Source: Campylobacter jejuni subsp. jejuni 414 (GTDB lineage Bacteria; Campylobacterota; Campylobacteria; Campylobacterales; Campylobacteraceae). Taken from it: a stretch of DNA of 64,000 bases. Positions 32,006-39,145 of the stretch are shown here, one piece after another. The stretch lies in the NCBI GenBank assembly GCA_000163995.1, contig CM000855.1, forward strand, positions 950,924-1,014,923. Reading direction: 5' to 3'. A model generated the notes under the pieces. It did not search any database. It worked only from the letters and a program-made list of their open reading frames with translations, and was not told the DNA's origin. The position numbers and the translations under genes are program-made. Numbering within the stretch: position 1 is the first letter of the stretch; the number at the start of each line of letters is the position of its first letter.

Positions 32006-32626
32006 ATGGACTTTAAAGAACTGATTTTAAAACGCAGAGCTTGTAAACTTTTCAATGATAAAAAAATTAATGAGAAAGACTTGTATTTTATTTTAGAAAG
32101 TGGAGTTTTAACTCCAAGCTCTTATGGATTTGAACCTTGGAAATTTGTAATATTAGAACAAAAAGAACACAATCTTAAGCTCTCAACCCTATGCTATAAT
32201 CAACAAAATGTAGCAAGTGCAAGCCATAATATCATTTTTCTAGCAAGAAAAGATCTTCAAAGCAAAGATGAATTCGCACAAAAACAAGTACGTCGCTTCT
32301 CAGGTTCTAACGAAGAAAATTTTCAAAAAATTCTAGAAATTTACACTCATAAAACCAATACAATGAGTGATAATGAACTCTATCATTATGCACAACTTCA
32401 ATGCTATCTTGCTATGATGCAAATGTCATTAGCTGCAATCAGCTTAGGTATTGATTCTTGTATGATAGGTGGCTTTGAAAAAACTAAAGTTGATGATTTT
32501 CTTAATTTAACTTATCCTTTTGAAACTGCTGTAATTTTATCTTTAGGTTATAAAGCTCACGAACCAAAATATCATACCCAACGCTTAAATTTTGATGAAG
32601 TGGTTGAATTTTACAAGGAAAAATAA
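32006..32626 (+). CDS. Nitroreductase-family protein, RdxA paralogue
   Basis: A 206-residue FMN-dependent nitroreductase-family protein: N-terminal FMN phosphate-binding KRRACKLFNDKKI, then LTPSSYGFEPWKFVIL, and the C-terminal DSCMIGGFEKTKVDDFL and AVILSLGYKAHEPK blocks. It is closely similar in plan to the next gene, so the pair is a tandem duplication. Its stop and the rdxA start overlap (TAATG). I recall the equivalent Cj1064 being broken in NCTC 11168; here it is intact. Confidence 0.88.
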   Translation: MDFKELILKRRACKLFNDKKINEKDLYFILESGVLTPSSYGFEPWKFVILEQKEHNLKLSTLCYNQQNVASASHNIIFLARKDLQSKDEFAQKQVRRFSGSNEENFQKILEIYTHKTNTMSDNELYHYAQLQCYLAMMQMSLAAISLGIDSCMIGGFEKTKVDDFLNLTYPFETAVILSLGYKAHEPKYHTQRLNFDEVVEFYKEK

Positions 32627-33231
32627 TGAAAAAAGAACTTGAAATTTTTAGCACAAGATATTCTTGTAGAAATTTCAAAAACGAAAAACTCAAAGAAGAG
32701 AATTTAAATTCTATTTTAGAAATGGCAAGATTAAGTCCTAGCTCTTTAGGACTTGAACCTTGGAAATTTGTAGTAATACAAGATAAAAAGAAAAAAGAAG
32801 AACTTTCTCAAATTTGCAACCAACAAAAACATGTAAAAGATTGTGCTGCATTAATTATCATTGTTTCAAGGCTTGATTTTTTAGATTATTTTGAAGAAAA
32901 ACTTAGAAAAAGAGATATGAGTGAAATAGAAATTCAAAAACGCTTAGATACTTACATGCCTTTTTTAAAATCTTTAAATAAAGAACAAAAAATATCCTAT
33001 GCAAGAGAACAAGCTCATATAGCTCTAGCTAGCATACTTTATAGTGCTAATGCTTTGAATATAGCAAGTTGTACTATAGGTGGCTTTGATAAAGAAAAGC
33101 TTGATTCTTATTTATCGCTTGATACCCGAAAAGAAAGATCAAGTTTGGTAGTAGCTCTAGGATATTGCAATGATGAAAAAATTCCACAAAAAAATCGTTT
33201 TAATTTTGATGAAGTTGTAAAATTTATTTAA
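32626..33231 (+). CDS. rdxA: RdxA-type NAD(P)H nitroreductase
   Basis: A 201-residue FMN nitroreductase: TRYSCRNFKNEKL, LSPSSLGLEPWKFVVIQ, and ASCTIGGFDKEKLDSYL with VVALGYCNDEK. Proteins of this group reduce nitro compounds and activate metronidazole; loss gives resistance in Helicobacter and Campylobacter. Translation is coupled to the upstream paralogue by a one-base overlap. It is intact, so no loss-of-function truncation is seen. Confidence 0.88.
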   Translation: MKKELEIFSTRYSCRNFKNEKLKEENLNSILEMARLSPSSLGLEPWKFVVIQDKKKKEELSQICNQQKHVKDCAALIIIVSRLDFLDYFEEKLRKRDMSEIEIQKRLDTYMPFLKSLNKEQKISYAREQAHIALASILYSANALNIASCTIGGFDKEKLDSYLSLDTRKERSSLVVALGYCNDEKIPQKNRFNFDEVVKFI

Positions 33232-33324
33232 AATTTTGCTTTTTAAGTAGAATTTTAAATAAAATAAATTAATTCTTTTTTATATTTTTACTAAGTCTTT
33301 GCCTAAATTTTATACAATTTTGAC

Positions 33325-33330
33325 TATAAT
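33325..33330 (+). promoter_or_regulatory. -10 box for pgsA
   Basis: TATAAT in TTGACTATAATTTT, 28 bp before the ATG at 33358, with a T-rich stretch upstream. The 126-bp gap after rdxA otherwise holds only AT-rich sequence. Confidence 0.55.
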
Positions 33331-33357
33331 TTTATATTTAATTTAACAAGGCTTGAT

Positions 33358-33894
33358 ATGAATTTACCCAATATCTTAGCAATTTTTAGAATGGTTTTGG
33401 CACCTTTACTATTTTTTTTACTAAGTTATAAATTTGAAAATATCCACCAAAGCTGGATTAATTATTTTGCTGCTTTAACCTTTTCTTTAGCGGCCTTGAG
33501 TGATTTTTTTGATGGATATATTGCAAGAACTTGGAAACAAACCACAAAACTAGGCGAAATCTTAGATCCACTGGCTGATAAGATGCTCGTTTTGGCAGCT
33601 TTTTTAGGTTTGCTTTTAACAGGAAAAGCTAACGAATGGGTTGTTTATATCATACTAGTGAGAGAATTTTTTATCACAGGTTTTAGAGTTGCGATGATAA
33701 GTGAAAATTTAAATGTCAATGCTTCTTTTGCAGGCAAACTTAAAACCGCATTTCAAATGACTGCAATAGGATTTTTAATCATGGAATGGATAGGCGGAGA
33801 AATTTTACTTTATATAGCTTTAATTTTAACCTTATATTCGGGATTTGAGTATATTTATACCTATACCAAAGCTCAAAAAAAAGGAAGAGAATGA
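33358..33894 (+). CDS. pgsA: PgsA, phosphatidylglycerophosphate synthase
   Basis: A 178-residue membrane protein of the CDP-alcohol phosphatidyltransferase family. The signature D-x2-DG-x2-AR-x8-G-x3-D-x3-D is complete in SDFFDGYIAR...LGEILDPLADK. It makes PGP from CDP-diacylglycerol and glycerol-3-phosphate. Its stop overlaps the rseP start by 4 bp. Confidence 0.95.
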   Translation: MNLPNILAIFRMVLAPLLFFLLSYKFENIHQSWINYFAALTFSLAALSDFFDGYIARTWKQTTKLGEILDPLADKMLVLAAFLGLLLTGKANEWVVYIILVREFFITGFRVAMISENLNVNASFAGKLKTAFQMTAIGFLIMEWIGGEILLYIALILTLYSGFEYIYTYTKAQKKGRE

Positions 33895-34997
33895 AATCTT
33901 TATTATTTTTAATTGTTATCATAATTTTAGGGATTAAATTTTATTCTATTGAATTTCTTGCAACTATTTTGGTAATCTCGTTTTTAATTTTCTTCCATGA
34001 GTTAGGACATTTTTTAGCTGCAAGATCTTTAGGCGTAAAAGTTGAAGTCTTTAGTATAGGATTTGGAAAAAGCCTTATAGAGCGTAATTTTAAAGGCACA
34101 AACTATCGCTTAAGTGCTTTACCACTTGGAGGATATGTTAAACTTAAAGGACAAGATGATATGCGTCCTGGTTTTGAAAATTTAGACAAAGATAGCTATA
34201 GTATTTTAAGTCCTTTTAAAAAAATTTACATTCTCTTTGCTGGACCGTTTTTTAATCTTATTTTAGCTTTTTTTCTTTATATCATCATAGGGAATTTAGG
34301 AATAAACAAACTTGCTCCACAAATAGGCAATATAGCACCAAATTCTGCTGCACAACAGGCAAAACTTCAAAAAAATGATATAATTTTAGAAATCAACGAC
34401 ATAAAAATTCAAAGCTTTGATGAAATTCCAAAACATTTAAGTTTAGAACCTTTGAAAATATTAATCAACAGAGAAGGGAAAAACTTAGAATTTGTTTTAA
34501 CTCCAAAATTAGGACAAGGATATAACGACTTTGGACAAATCGTATCTAAACCACAACTTGGAGTCAGTCCAAATGGTGTAAGTACTCTTGTAAAACATCA
34601 AGGTTTAGAAAGTCTTAGATATGCCGTACAAGAAAGTTTTCAAGCCTCCACACTTATCATAAAAGGCATAGGAAAATTAATAAGCGGTGAGGTTGATGCA
34701 AAAAATTTAGGTGGCATTATCACAATGACTGAAATCACCTCAAAAGCTGCGCAAAATAGTTTTACTTTGCTTTTATTTATCACCGCTTTAATCTCTATAA
34801 ATTTAGGTATTTTAAATCTTTTACCTATCCCTATGCTTGATGGAGGACACATACTTTTTAATCTCTATGAAATCATTTTTAGACGCAAAGTTCCACAACG
34901 TGCTTTTGAATATTTAAGTTATGCAGGTATAGTAGTACTTTTAAGTTTAATGATCTTTGCGACTTATAATGACATATCAAGGATTATAAGTGAATAA
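33891..34997 (+). CDS. rseP: RseP-type site-2 zinc metalloprotease
   Basis: A 368-residue intramembrane protease. HExxH zinc motif in IFFHELGHFLAARSLGV (~residue 39), a central PDZ domain (IAPNSAAQQAKLQKNDIILEIND), and the C-terminal LLPIPMLDGGHILF motif that completes the active site. It should cleave anti-sigma factors or signal-peptide remnants; the Campylobacter substrate is not evident. It overlaps pgsA and the DUF535 gene by 4 and 8 bp. Confidence 0.93.
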   Translation: MKSLLFLIVIIILGIKFYSIEFLATILVISFLIFFHELGHFLAARSLGVKVEVFSIGFGKSLIERNFKGTNYRLSALPLGGYVKLKGQDDMRPGFENLDKDSYSILSPFKKIYILFAGPFFNLILAFFLYIIIGNLGINKLAPQIGNIAPNSAAQQAKLQKNDIILEINDIKIQSFDEIPKHLSLEPLKILINREGKNLEFVLTPKLGQGYNDFGQIVSKPQLGVSPNGVSTLVKHQGLESLRYAVQESFQASTLIIKGIGKLISGEVDAKNLGGIITMTEITSKAAQNSFTLLLFITALISINLGILNLLPIPMLDGGHILFNLYEIIFRRKVPQRAFEYLSYAGIVVLLSLMIFATYNDISRIISE

Positions 34998-35862
34998 AAA
35001 ATTTTCCTATCCTACTCCAAATTTTACTGATAAAAGAAAGAGTATCATCTTTTGGCGTTATTTGCGTTTTCAAGCAAGAAAAATTTTATACTTTCCTCAA
35101 ATAAGACTTCTAGAAAAAACACTTAATGACAAAAAGAATAAACATTTGAAAGATTTTTTCTCTCAAAGACCTTATGCTTGTTATAATGTTGCAAGAAGAT
35201 TTTGTGATAAAAGTTTTAAGGCAAATGAACGCATTAAAACACTTATTTATGATGTTAACAAAGGACTTACTTGTTTTAAATTTCTTCCCAAGGAACAATT
35301 GGTTTTTTCTTTTGGTGAAGATTTTGAACTTTTTTTAGGATATAATCACCATGTTTGCGAAGAAGGTTTTTGGGCTTTTTCTTTAAAGTTTAAAAAACAC
35401 ACTATTTTGCAATGTAGTTTTTGTTTTACTTTGGAAAACAATCTTCTACTTTCTTGCATACAAGGGTATAAATATAAAGATTTCAATACTTTAGAAATTA
35501 ATAAAATTTTAACCAAAAAATGCTATGGTTTGCGTCCTATTGCTTTACTTATAGAATGCACCAAAATACTCTGTGAAATTTTAAAACTTCAAGCTACTTT
35601 GGGTGTACATGAGAAAAATCAAATTCGCTCTGAAAAAGGCAAAAACAAAGGATATTTTATAGATTATAAAAAAATTTGGCTAGAAAATGGAGGAGAGCTT
35701 GTCAAAATAAATAAACATAATTATTACAAACTCTCTCATTCTCAAAAAAGTTTAGAAGAAATACCTAGCCAAAAACGCTCCATGTATAAAAAACGTTTCA
35801 CTATGCTTGAAGGTATTAGGCAAAATCTAAAAAATTTATTTAGATATCAAATAAATCATTAA
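34990..35862 (+). CDS. DUF535 (VirK/YbjX-family) protein
   Basis: 290 residues. The C-terminal half shows the family pattern LGVHEKNQIR...KGYFIDYKKIWLENGG...NYYKL...LEEIPSQKRSMYKKR. Family members (Shigella VirK, Salmonella VirK/YbjX) are linked to virulence and to resistance to cationic peptides, but the biochemistry is unclear. It is the last gene of pgsA-rseP-DUF535. Its 3' end overlaps the convergent rclA-like gene by 23 bp. Corresponds to Cj1069. Confidence 0.85.
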   Translation: MNKKFSYPTPNFTDKRKSIIFWRYLRFQARKILYFPQIRLLEKTLNDKKNKHLKDFFSQRPYACYNVARRFCDKSFKANERIKTLIYDVNKGLTCFKFLPKEQLVFSFGEDFELFLGYNHHVCEEGFWAFSLKFKKHTILQCSFCFTLENNLLLSCIQGYKYKDFNTLEINKILTKKCYGLRPIALLIECTKILCEILKLQATLGVHEKNQIRSEKGKNKGYFIDYKKIWLENGGELVKINKHNYYKLSHSQKSLEEIPSQKRSMYKKRFTMLEGIRQNLKNLFRYQINH

Positions 35863-37195
35863 AAGACTCACTCATTGTTGGGTGAGTATAAATTTGATCT
35901 CTTAAAACTTGATATTTTAAATTAGTATCCATAGCAAGTTTAACAATATTAATCATCTCATGAGATTCTTCACAAAAAAGCATTGCTCCTAAAATTTCGT
36001 CATTTTCTTCATTTATGATTGCTTTTAGTAAACCATAAGTTTTTTTAAGAACTTGTGCCTTAGGGATTGCTACAACAGGCAATTTTACCACTTTAATTCT
36101 ATAACCTGCATCAATTGATTCTTTTTCATTTAATCCAACTCTTGAAAAAGGAGGATCGATAAAGACACTATAAGGAATAACCTTTCTTTTAGATTTTGTA
36201 TAATTTTGTTGCCTAAATGGAGCATAAGCTATTCTATAATCATCTAAAGAAACATAAGTAAATTGTAAACCTCCATTTACATCACCTAGAGCATAAATAG
36301 AATCTTTATTTGTTTTTAAAGTATCATCAACAATAATAAAACCTCTTTTATCGAGTTGAATGCCGGCTTTATCGCAACTTAATCCAAGAGTATTTGCCTT
36401 TCTTCCCGTTGCTAATAAGATCATATCACATTCAATTTCGAAATCTTGGTGATCTTGAGTAAAAAACACTATACTTTTTTGATCAAAATCTTTAATTTCT
36501 TTAAATTGAACTCCTAATCTAATATCAATCTGTTTATTTTCTAAATTTTGAAAAATTAAATCTGCGAAATCTTTATCTTCTTTACCTAAAAAAGTATCAT
36601 TCCTTTGCAATAAGGTTACCTTAGAACCAAAATTAGCATAAATACAAGCAAATTCTAAAGCAATATAACCTCCACCTATGATAACAAGATGCTTAGGTAA
36701 ATTTTCTTGTGCCATTAATTCTTTGCTTGTTAATACATTTTTACTTTGATCTAGTCCTTTTATATCTGGTATAATAGGAATCGAGCCTGTATTAATATAA
36801 ATTCTATCGGCACTAATTTGAACTTCTTTTTCGCCCTGTATTAACAAAGTTTTTTCATTAATAAAAGAAGCTTTTCCAAGATATAGAGTAATATTTTCTA
36901 AAGCATTTAACTTATCATAATTTTTTTGTCTTAACATTGCACTTAATTGTTTTTCTTCTAAAATAGCATTGTAATAAAAATTCTGTTTTATTTCCCAATT
37001 TGCATTTTTATCAGCACAAAGAGAGTTTTTTACCAAAGACTTAGAAGGAATACAACCAACATTAATGCAAGTCCCTCCGTACATATTTTCATCTTCTTCT
37101 ATAAGAGCAACTTTTTTTCCTAGCATTGCAAGTTTTGCCGCTAAAGTTTTTCCACCCTTACCAAAGCCAATAATAATAACTTCATAATGCTTCAT
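35840..37195 (-). CDS. rclA: RclA-like flavoprotein disulfide oxidoreductase
   Basis: A 451-residue class I pyridine nucleotide-disulfide oxidoreductase. FAD motif IIGFGKGGKTLAAKLA, redox cysteines in GGTCINVGCIPSK (~42-47), NAD-binding VIIGGGYIALEFACIYANFG, GDVNGGLQFTYVSLDDYRI, and the C-terminal SHEMINIVKLAMD...IYTHPTMSESFNDLF. The last two segments match E. coli RclA (hypochlorite resistance, copper reductase) very closely as I remember it. It is downstream of a periplasmic DUF302 gene with a 14-bp gap. I do not recall this pair in NCTC 11168 between Cj1069 and rpsF, so it may be accessory. Confidence 0.88.
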   Translation of the reverse strand: MKHYEVIIIGFGKGGKTLAAKLAMLGKKVALIEEDENMYGGTCINVGCIPSKSLVKNSLCADKNANWEIKQNFYYNAILEEKQLSAMLRQKNYDKLNALENITLYLGKASFINEKTLLIQGEKEVQISADRIYINTGSIPIIPDIKGLDQSKNVLTSKELMAQENLPKHLVIIGGGYIALEFACIYANFGSKVTLLQRNDTFLGKEDKDFADLIFQNLENKQIDIRLGVQFKEIKDFDQKSIVFFTQDHQDFEIECDMILLATGRKANTLGLSCDKAGIQLDKRGFIIVDDTLKTNKDSIYALGDVNGGLQFTYVSLDDYRIAYAPFRQQNYTKSKRKVIPYSVFIDPPFSRVGLNEKESIDAGYRIKVVKLPVVAIPKAQVLKKTYGLLKAIINEENDEILGAMLFCEESHEMINIVKLAMDTNLKYQVLRDQIYTHPTMSESFNDLFDI

Positions 37196-37209
37196 TTCTC
37201 TTCCTTAAT

Positions 37210-37647
37210 TTATTTTTTGCTTATATTGATGATATCTTTCATTAAAGAATCTATTTTATCTACTAAAACAGTATTTTTAATATGATATTTTTGTATTTTT
37301 GATTTTAAACTGACATAACCTATAAAAGTTTCATTATTTTGATCTTGCCAGATTAAAATTTTTAAAGGCAATTCAATACCTATCATTGGATTTTCTTGCA
37401 TCAAATAAGTTCCTACAATAGGATTACCAAACACTATAACTGTATTTGATTTTAAGGTCAAATTAACATCTAATGCATTTTGATAGTGATCAAATTTTGC
37501 AAAAATCGTTAAATTTCTATCTTTAAGCTCTTGCTCAACTCTTTTTATCAGCTCATTAAAATTATATTTACTTTTTTCATAAATAAAATCATCATTTGCA
37601 AATAAACTGCTAAAACACATAAACAACAAAACCAATATTTTTTTCAA
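37210..37647 (-). CDS. Periplasmic DUF302 protein
   Basis: 145 residues with a signal peptide (KKILVLLFMCFSSLFA, cleaved before NDDF) and a DUF302 domain: KYNFNELIKRVEQELKDRNLTIFAKFDH and TVIVFGNPIVGTYLMQENPMIGIELPLKILIWQD. The start is TTG at 37647 with RBS AAAGGA at good spacing; no better ATG precedes the signal peptide. It is the first gene of the pair with the rclA-like gene, suggesting a joint role in oxidant stress. Function of DUF302 is not established. Confidence 0.85.
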   Translation of the reverse strand: MKKILVLLFMCFSSLFANDDFIYEKSKYNFNELIKRVEQELKDRNLTIFAKFDHYQNALDVNLTLKSNTVIVFGNPIVGTYLMQENPMIGIELPLKILIWQDQNNETFIGYVSLKSKIQKYHIKNTVLVDKIDSLMKDIINISKK

Positions 37648-37691
37648 TTTTAATCCTTTCTCAATTAAGGTCGTATTTTAAAAAACATTGC

Positions 37692-37697
37692 ATTATA
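37692..37697 (-). promoter_or_regulatory. -10 box for DUF302-rclA
   Basis: TATAAT on the minus strand (ATTATA on plus), 45 bp before the TTG start at 37647, in a T-rich setting. Together with the rpsF -10 it defines a divergent 228-bp control region. Confidence 0.5.
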
Positions 37698-37743
37698 ACA
37701 GTCGAAAGTAAATCAAAACAAATCCATTGCTTATTAATTGTTT

Positions 37744-37784
37744 GATAATGGCAATGATAATTTACATATTAACTTCATTGAAGT
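37744..37784. promoter_or_regulatory. Operator-like sequences in the rcl/rpsF divergent region
   Basis: Two elements lie between the divergent -10 boxes. GATAATGGCAATGATAAT (37744-37761) contains two GATAAT hexamers spaced like the repeated hexamers of Fur boxes. ACTTCATTGAAGT (37772-37784) is a perfect 13-bp palindrome about a central T. The regulator is unknown; either could serve the oxidant-defence pair or rpsF. Confidence 0.35.
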
Positions 37785-37804
37785 ATAAATTAAGTATATT
37801 ATAG

Positions 37805-37810
37805 TATAAT
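37805..37810 (+). promoter_or_regulatory. -10 box for rpsF-ssb-rpsR
   Basis: TATAAT in TATAGTATAATTTGC, with the ATG at 37876 giving a leader of ~60 nt. RBS AAGGAG precedes the start codon. The leader has no obvious ribosomal-protein autoregulatory fold that I can define. Confidence 0.6.
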
Positions 37811-37875
37811 TTGCTCTTGCTTTAATGCAAAATCCTTGCTCATAAAAATGGGCTTTATATCCATAAGGAGAAAAG

Positions 37876-38253
37876 ATGAAACATTATGAGGTTTTATTTA
37901 TCTTAAAACCAACGCTTACCGAAGAGGAAGTGAATGCAAAGTTGGAATTCGTTAAAGAAGTCCTAATCAAAAATGGTGCAGAAATTGAAACTGTTGTTCC
38001 AATGGGCACTAGAAAACTAGCATATAAAATTAAAAAATACGAAAGAGGAACTTATTTTGTGATTTATTTTAAAGCTCCTACAAATTTAATTGCAGAGCTT
38101 GAAAGGGTATTAAGAATCACTGAAGAAGTGATAAGATTTTTAATTGTAAAATATGAAAATAAAAAAGAAATTGCAGCTTGGGAAAAACTAAGTCACGGAA
38201 TCAAGCAATCTAAAAAAGAAATTAAACCTTTAGATGCTCCTGAAATTCAATAA
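37876..38253 (+). CDS. rpsF: Ribosomal protein S6
   Basis: A 125-residue S6 protein of the 30S platform that binds S18. Start [18 protein letters not shown], then [23 protein letters not shown] and [16 protein letters not shown] match the family. The ~25-residue C-terminal extension is lysine/glutamate rich. First gene of the conserved rpsF-ssb-rpsR operon, 8 bp before ssb. Confidence 0.98.
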   Translation: MKHYEVLFILKPTLTEEEVNAKLEFVKEVLIKNGAEIETVVPMGTRKLAYKIKKYERGTYFVIYFKAPTNLIAELERVLRITEEVIRFLIVKYENKKEIAAWEKLSHGIKQSKKEIKPLDAPEIQ

Positions 38254-38261
38254 GGAAAAAA

Positions 38262-38813
38262 ATGTTTAACAAAGTTGTTTTGGTTGGAAATCTTACACGC
38301 GATATAGAAATGCGTTATGTACAGAATGGAAGTGCTATCGGATCTTCTGCTATTGCTGTAACTAGAAGATTTACCACAAACGGAGAAAAAAGAGAAGAAA
38401 CTTGCTTTATTGATATAAGCTTTTATGGTCGCACCGCAGAAGTTGCAAACCAATACCTTGCAAAAGGTTCAAAAGTACTTATAGAAGGACGCTTAAGATT
38501 TGAACAATGGAGTGATCAAAATGGACAAAATCGCTCTAAACATAGCGTACAAGTTGAAAATATGGAAATGCTCGGCAATTCTAACACCTCTCAGCAAGGT
38601 GGAAATTTTGGTAATAATAGCTTTTCAAACAACAATTATAATGGAAACTATGAAAATCAAAGCTATGATCCTTATATGAGTGAAAATCAAAATTTCAATA
38701 AAACAAAATCAAATCCAGCTCCACAAAGAAACCAAAACCCACAGCACGAAGAAAAATTAAAAGAAATTGATATCGACGCTTATGATGGCGATGATACTAA
38801 TTTACCATTTTAA
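38262..38813 (+). CDS. ssb: Single-stranded DNA-binding protein
   Basis: 183 residues: OB-fold in ~1-105 (NKVVLVGNLTRDIEMRY, FIDISFYGRTAEVANQYLAKG), an Asn/Gln-rich linker at ~108-160, and the acidic partner-binding tail ending DDTNLPF. It protects ssDNA in replication, repair and natural transformation. It lies between rpsF and rpsR as in many bacteria. Confidence 0.98.
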   Translation: MFNKVVLVGNLTRDIEMRYVQNGSAIGSSAIAVTRRFTTNGEKREETCFIDISFYGRTAEVANQYLAKGSKVLIEGRLRFEQWSDQNGQNRSKHSVQVENMEMLGNSNTSQQGGNFGNNSFSNNNYNGNYENQSYDPYMSENQNFNKTKSNPAPQRNQNPQHEEKLKEIDIDAYDGDDTNLPF

Positions 38814-38823
38814 AGGATAAACT

Positions 38824-39084
38824 ATGGCAGAAAAAAGAAAATACTCTCGCAAATATTGCAAATATACTGAAGCAAAAGTTGAATTTATTGATTACAAAGA
38901 TACAGCAATGTTAAAACATGCTTTATCTGAAAGATTTAAAATCATGCCACGCCGTCTAACAGGCACAAGCAAAAAATACCAAGAAATGGTAGAAGTTGCA
39001 ATCAAACGTGCAAGACATGTAGCTCTTATCCCTTATATAGTGGATAGAAAAGAAGTAATTAATAATCCTTTTGAAGGACTATAA
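38824..39084 (+). CDS. rpsR: Ribosomal protein S18
   Basis: 86 residues, basic, with [23 protein letters not shown], then [17 protein letters not shown] and [12 protein letters not shown], which is the S18 pattern. Last gene of the operon; a strong hairpin follows. Confidence 0.97.
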
Positions 39085-39094
39085 TCTTTATTTT

Positions 39095-39125
39095 AAAAGC
39101 AAACTTGTAAAAAAGTTTGCTTTTT
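39095..39125 (+). terminator. Rho-independent terminator after rpsR
   Basis: Stem AAAAGCAAACTT (39095-39106) with AAGTTTGCTTTT (39113-39124), 6-base loop, followed by T-rich sequence. The near-symmetric ends mean it could also stop transcription of lon from the other side. Confidence 0.82.
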
Positions 39126-39145
39126 ATACTTATCCCTAAACAAAC

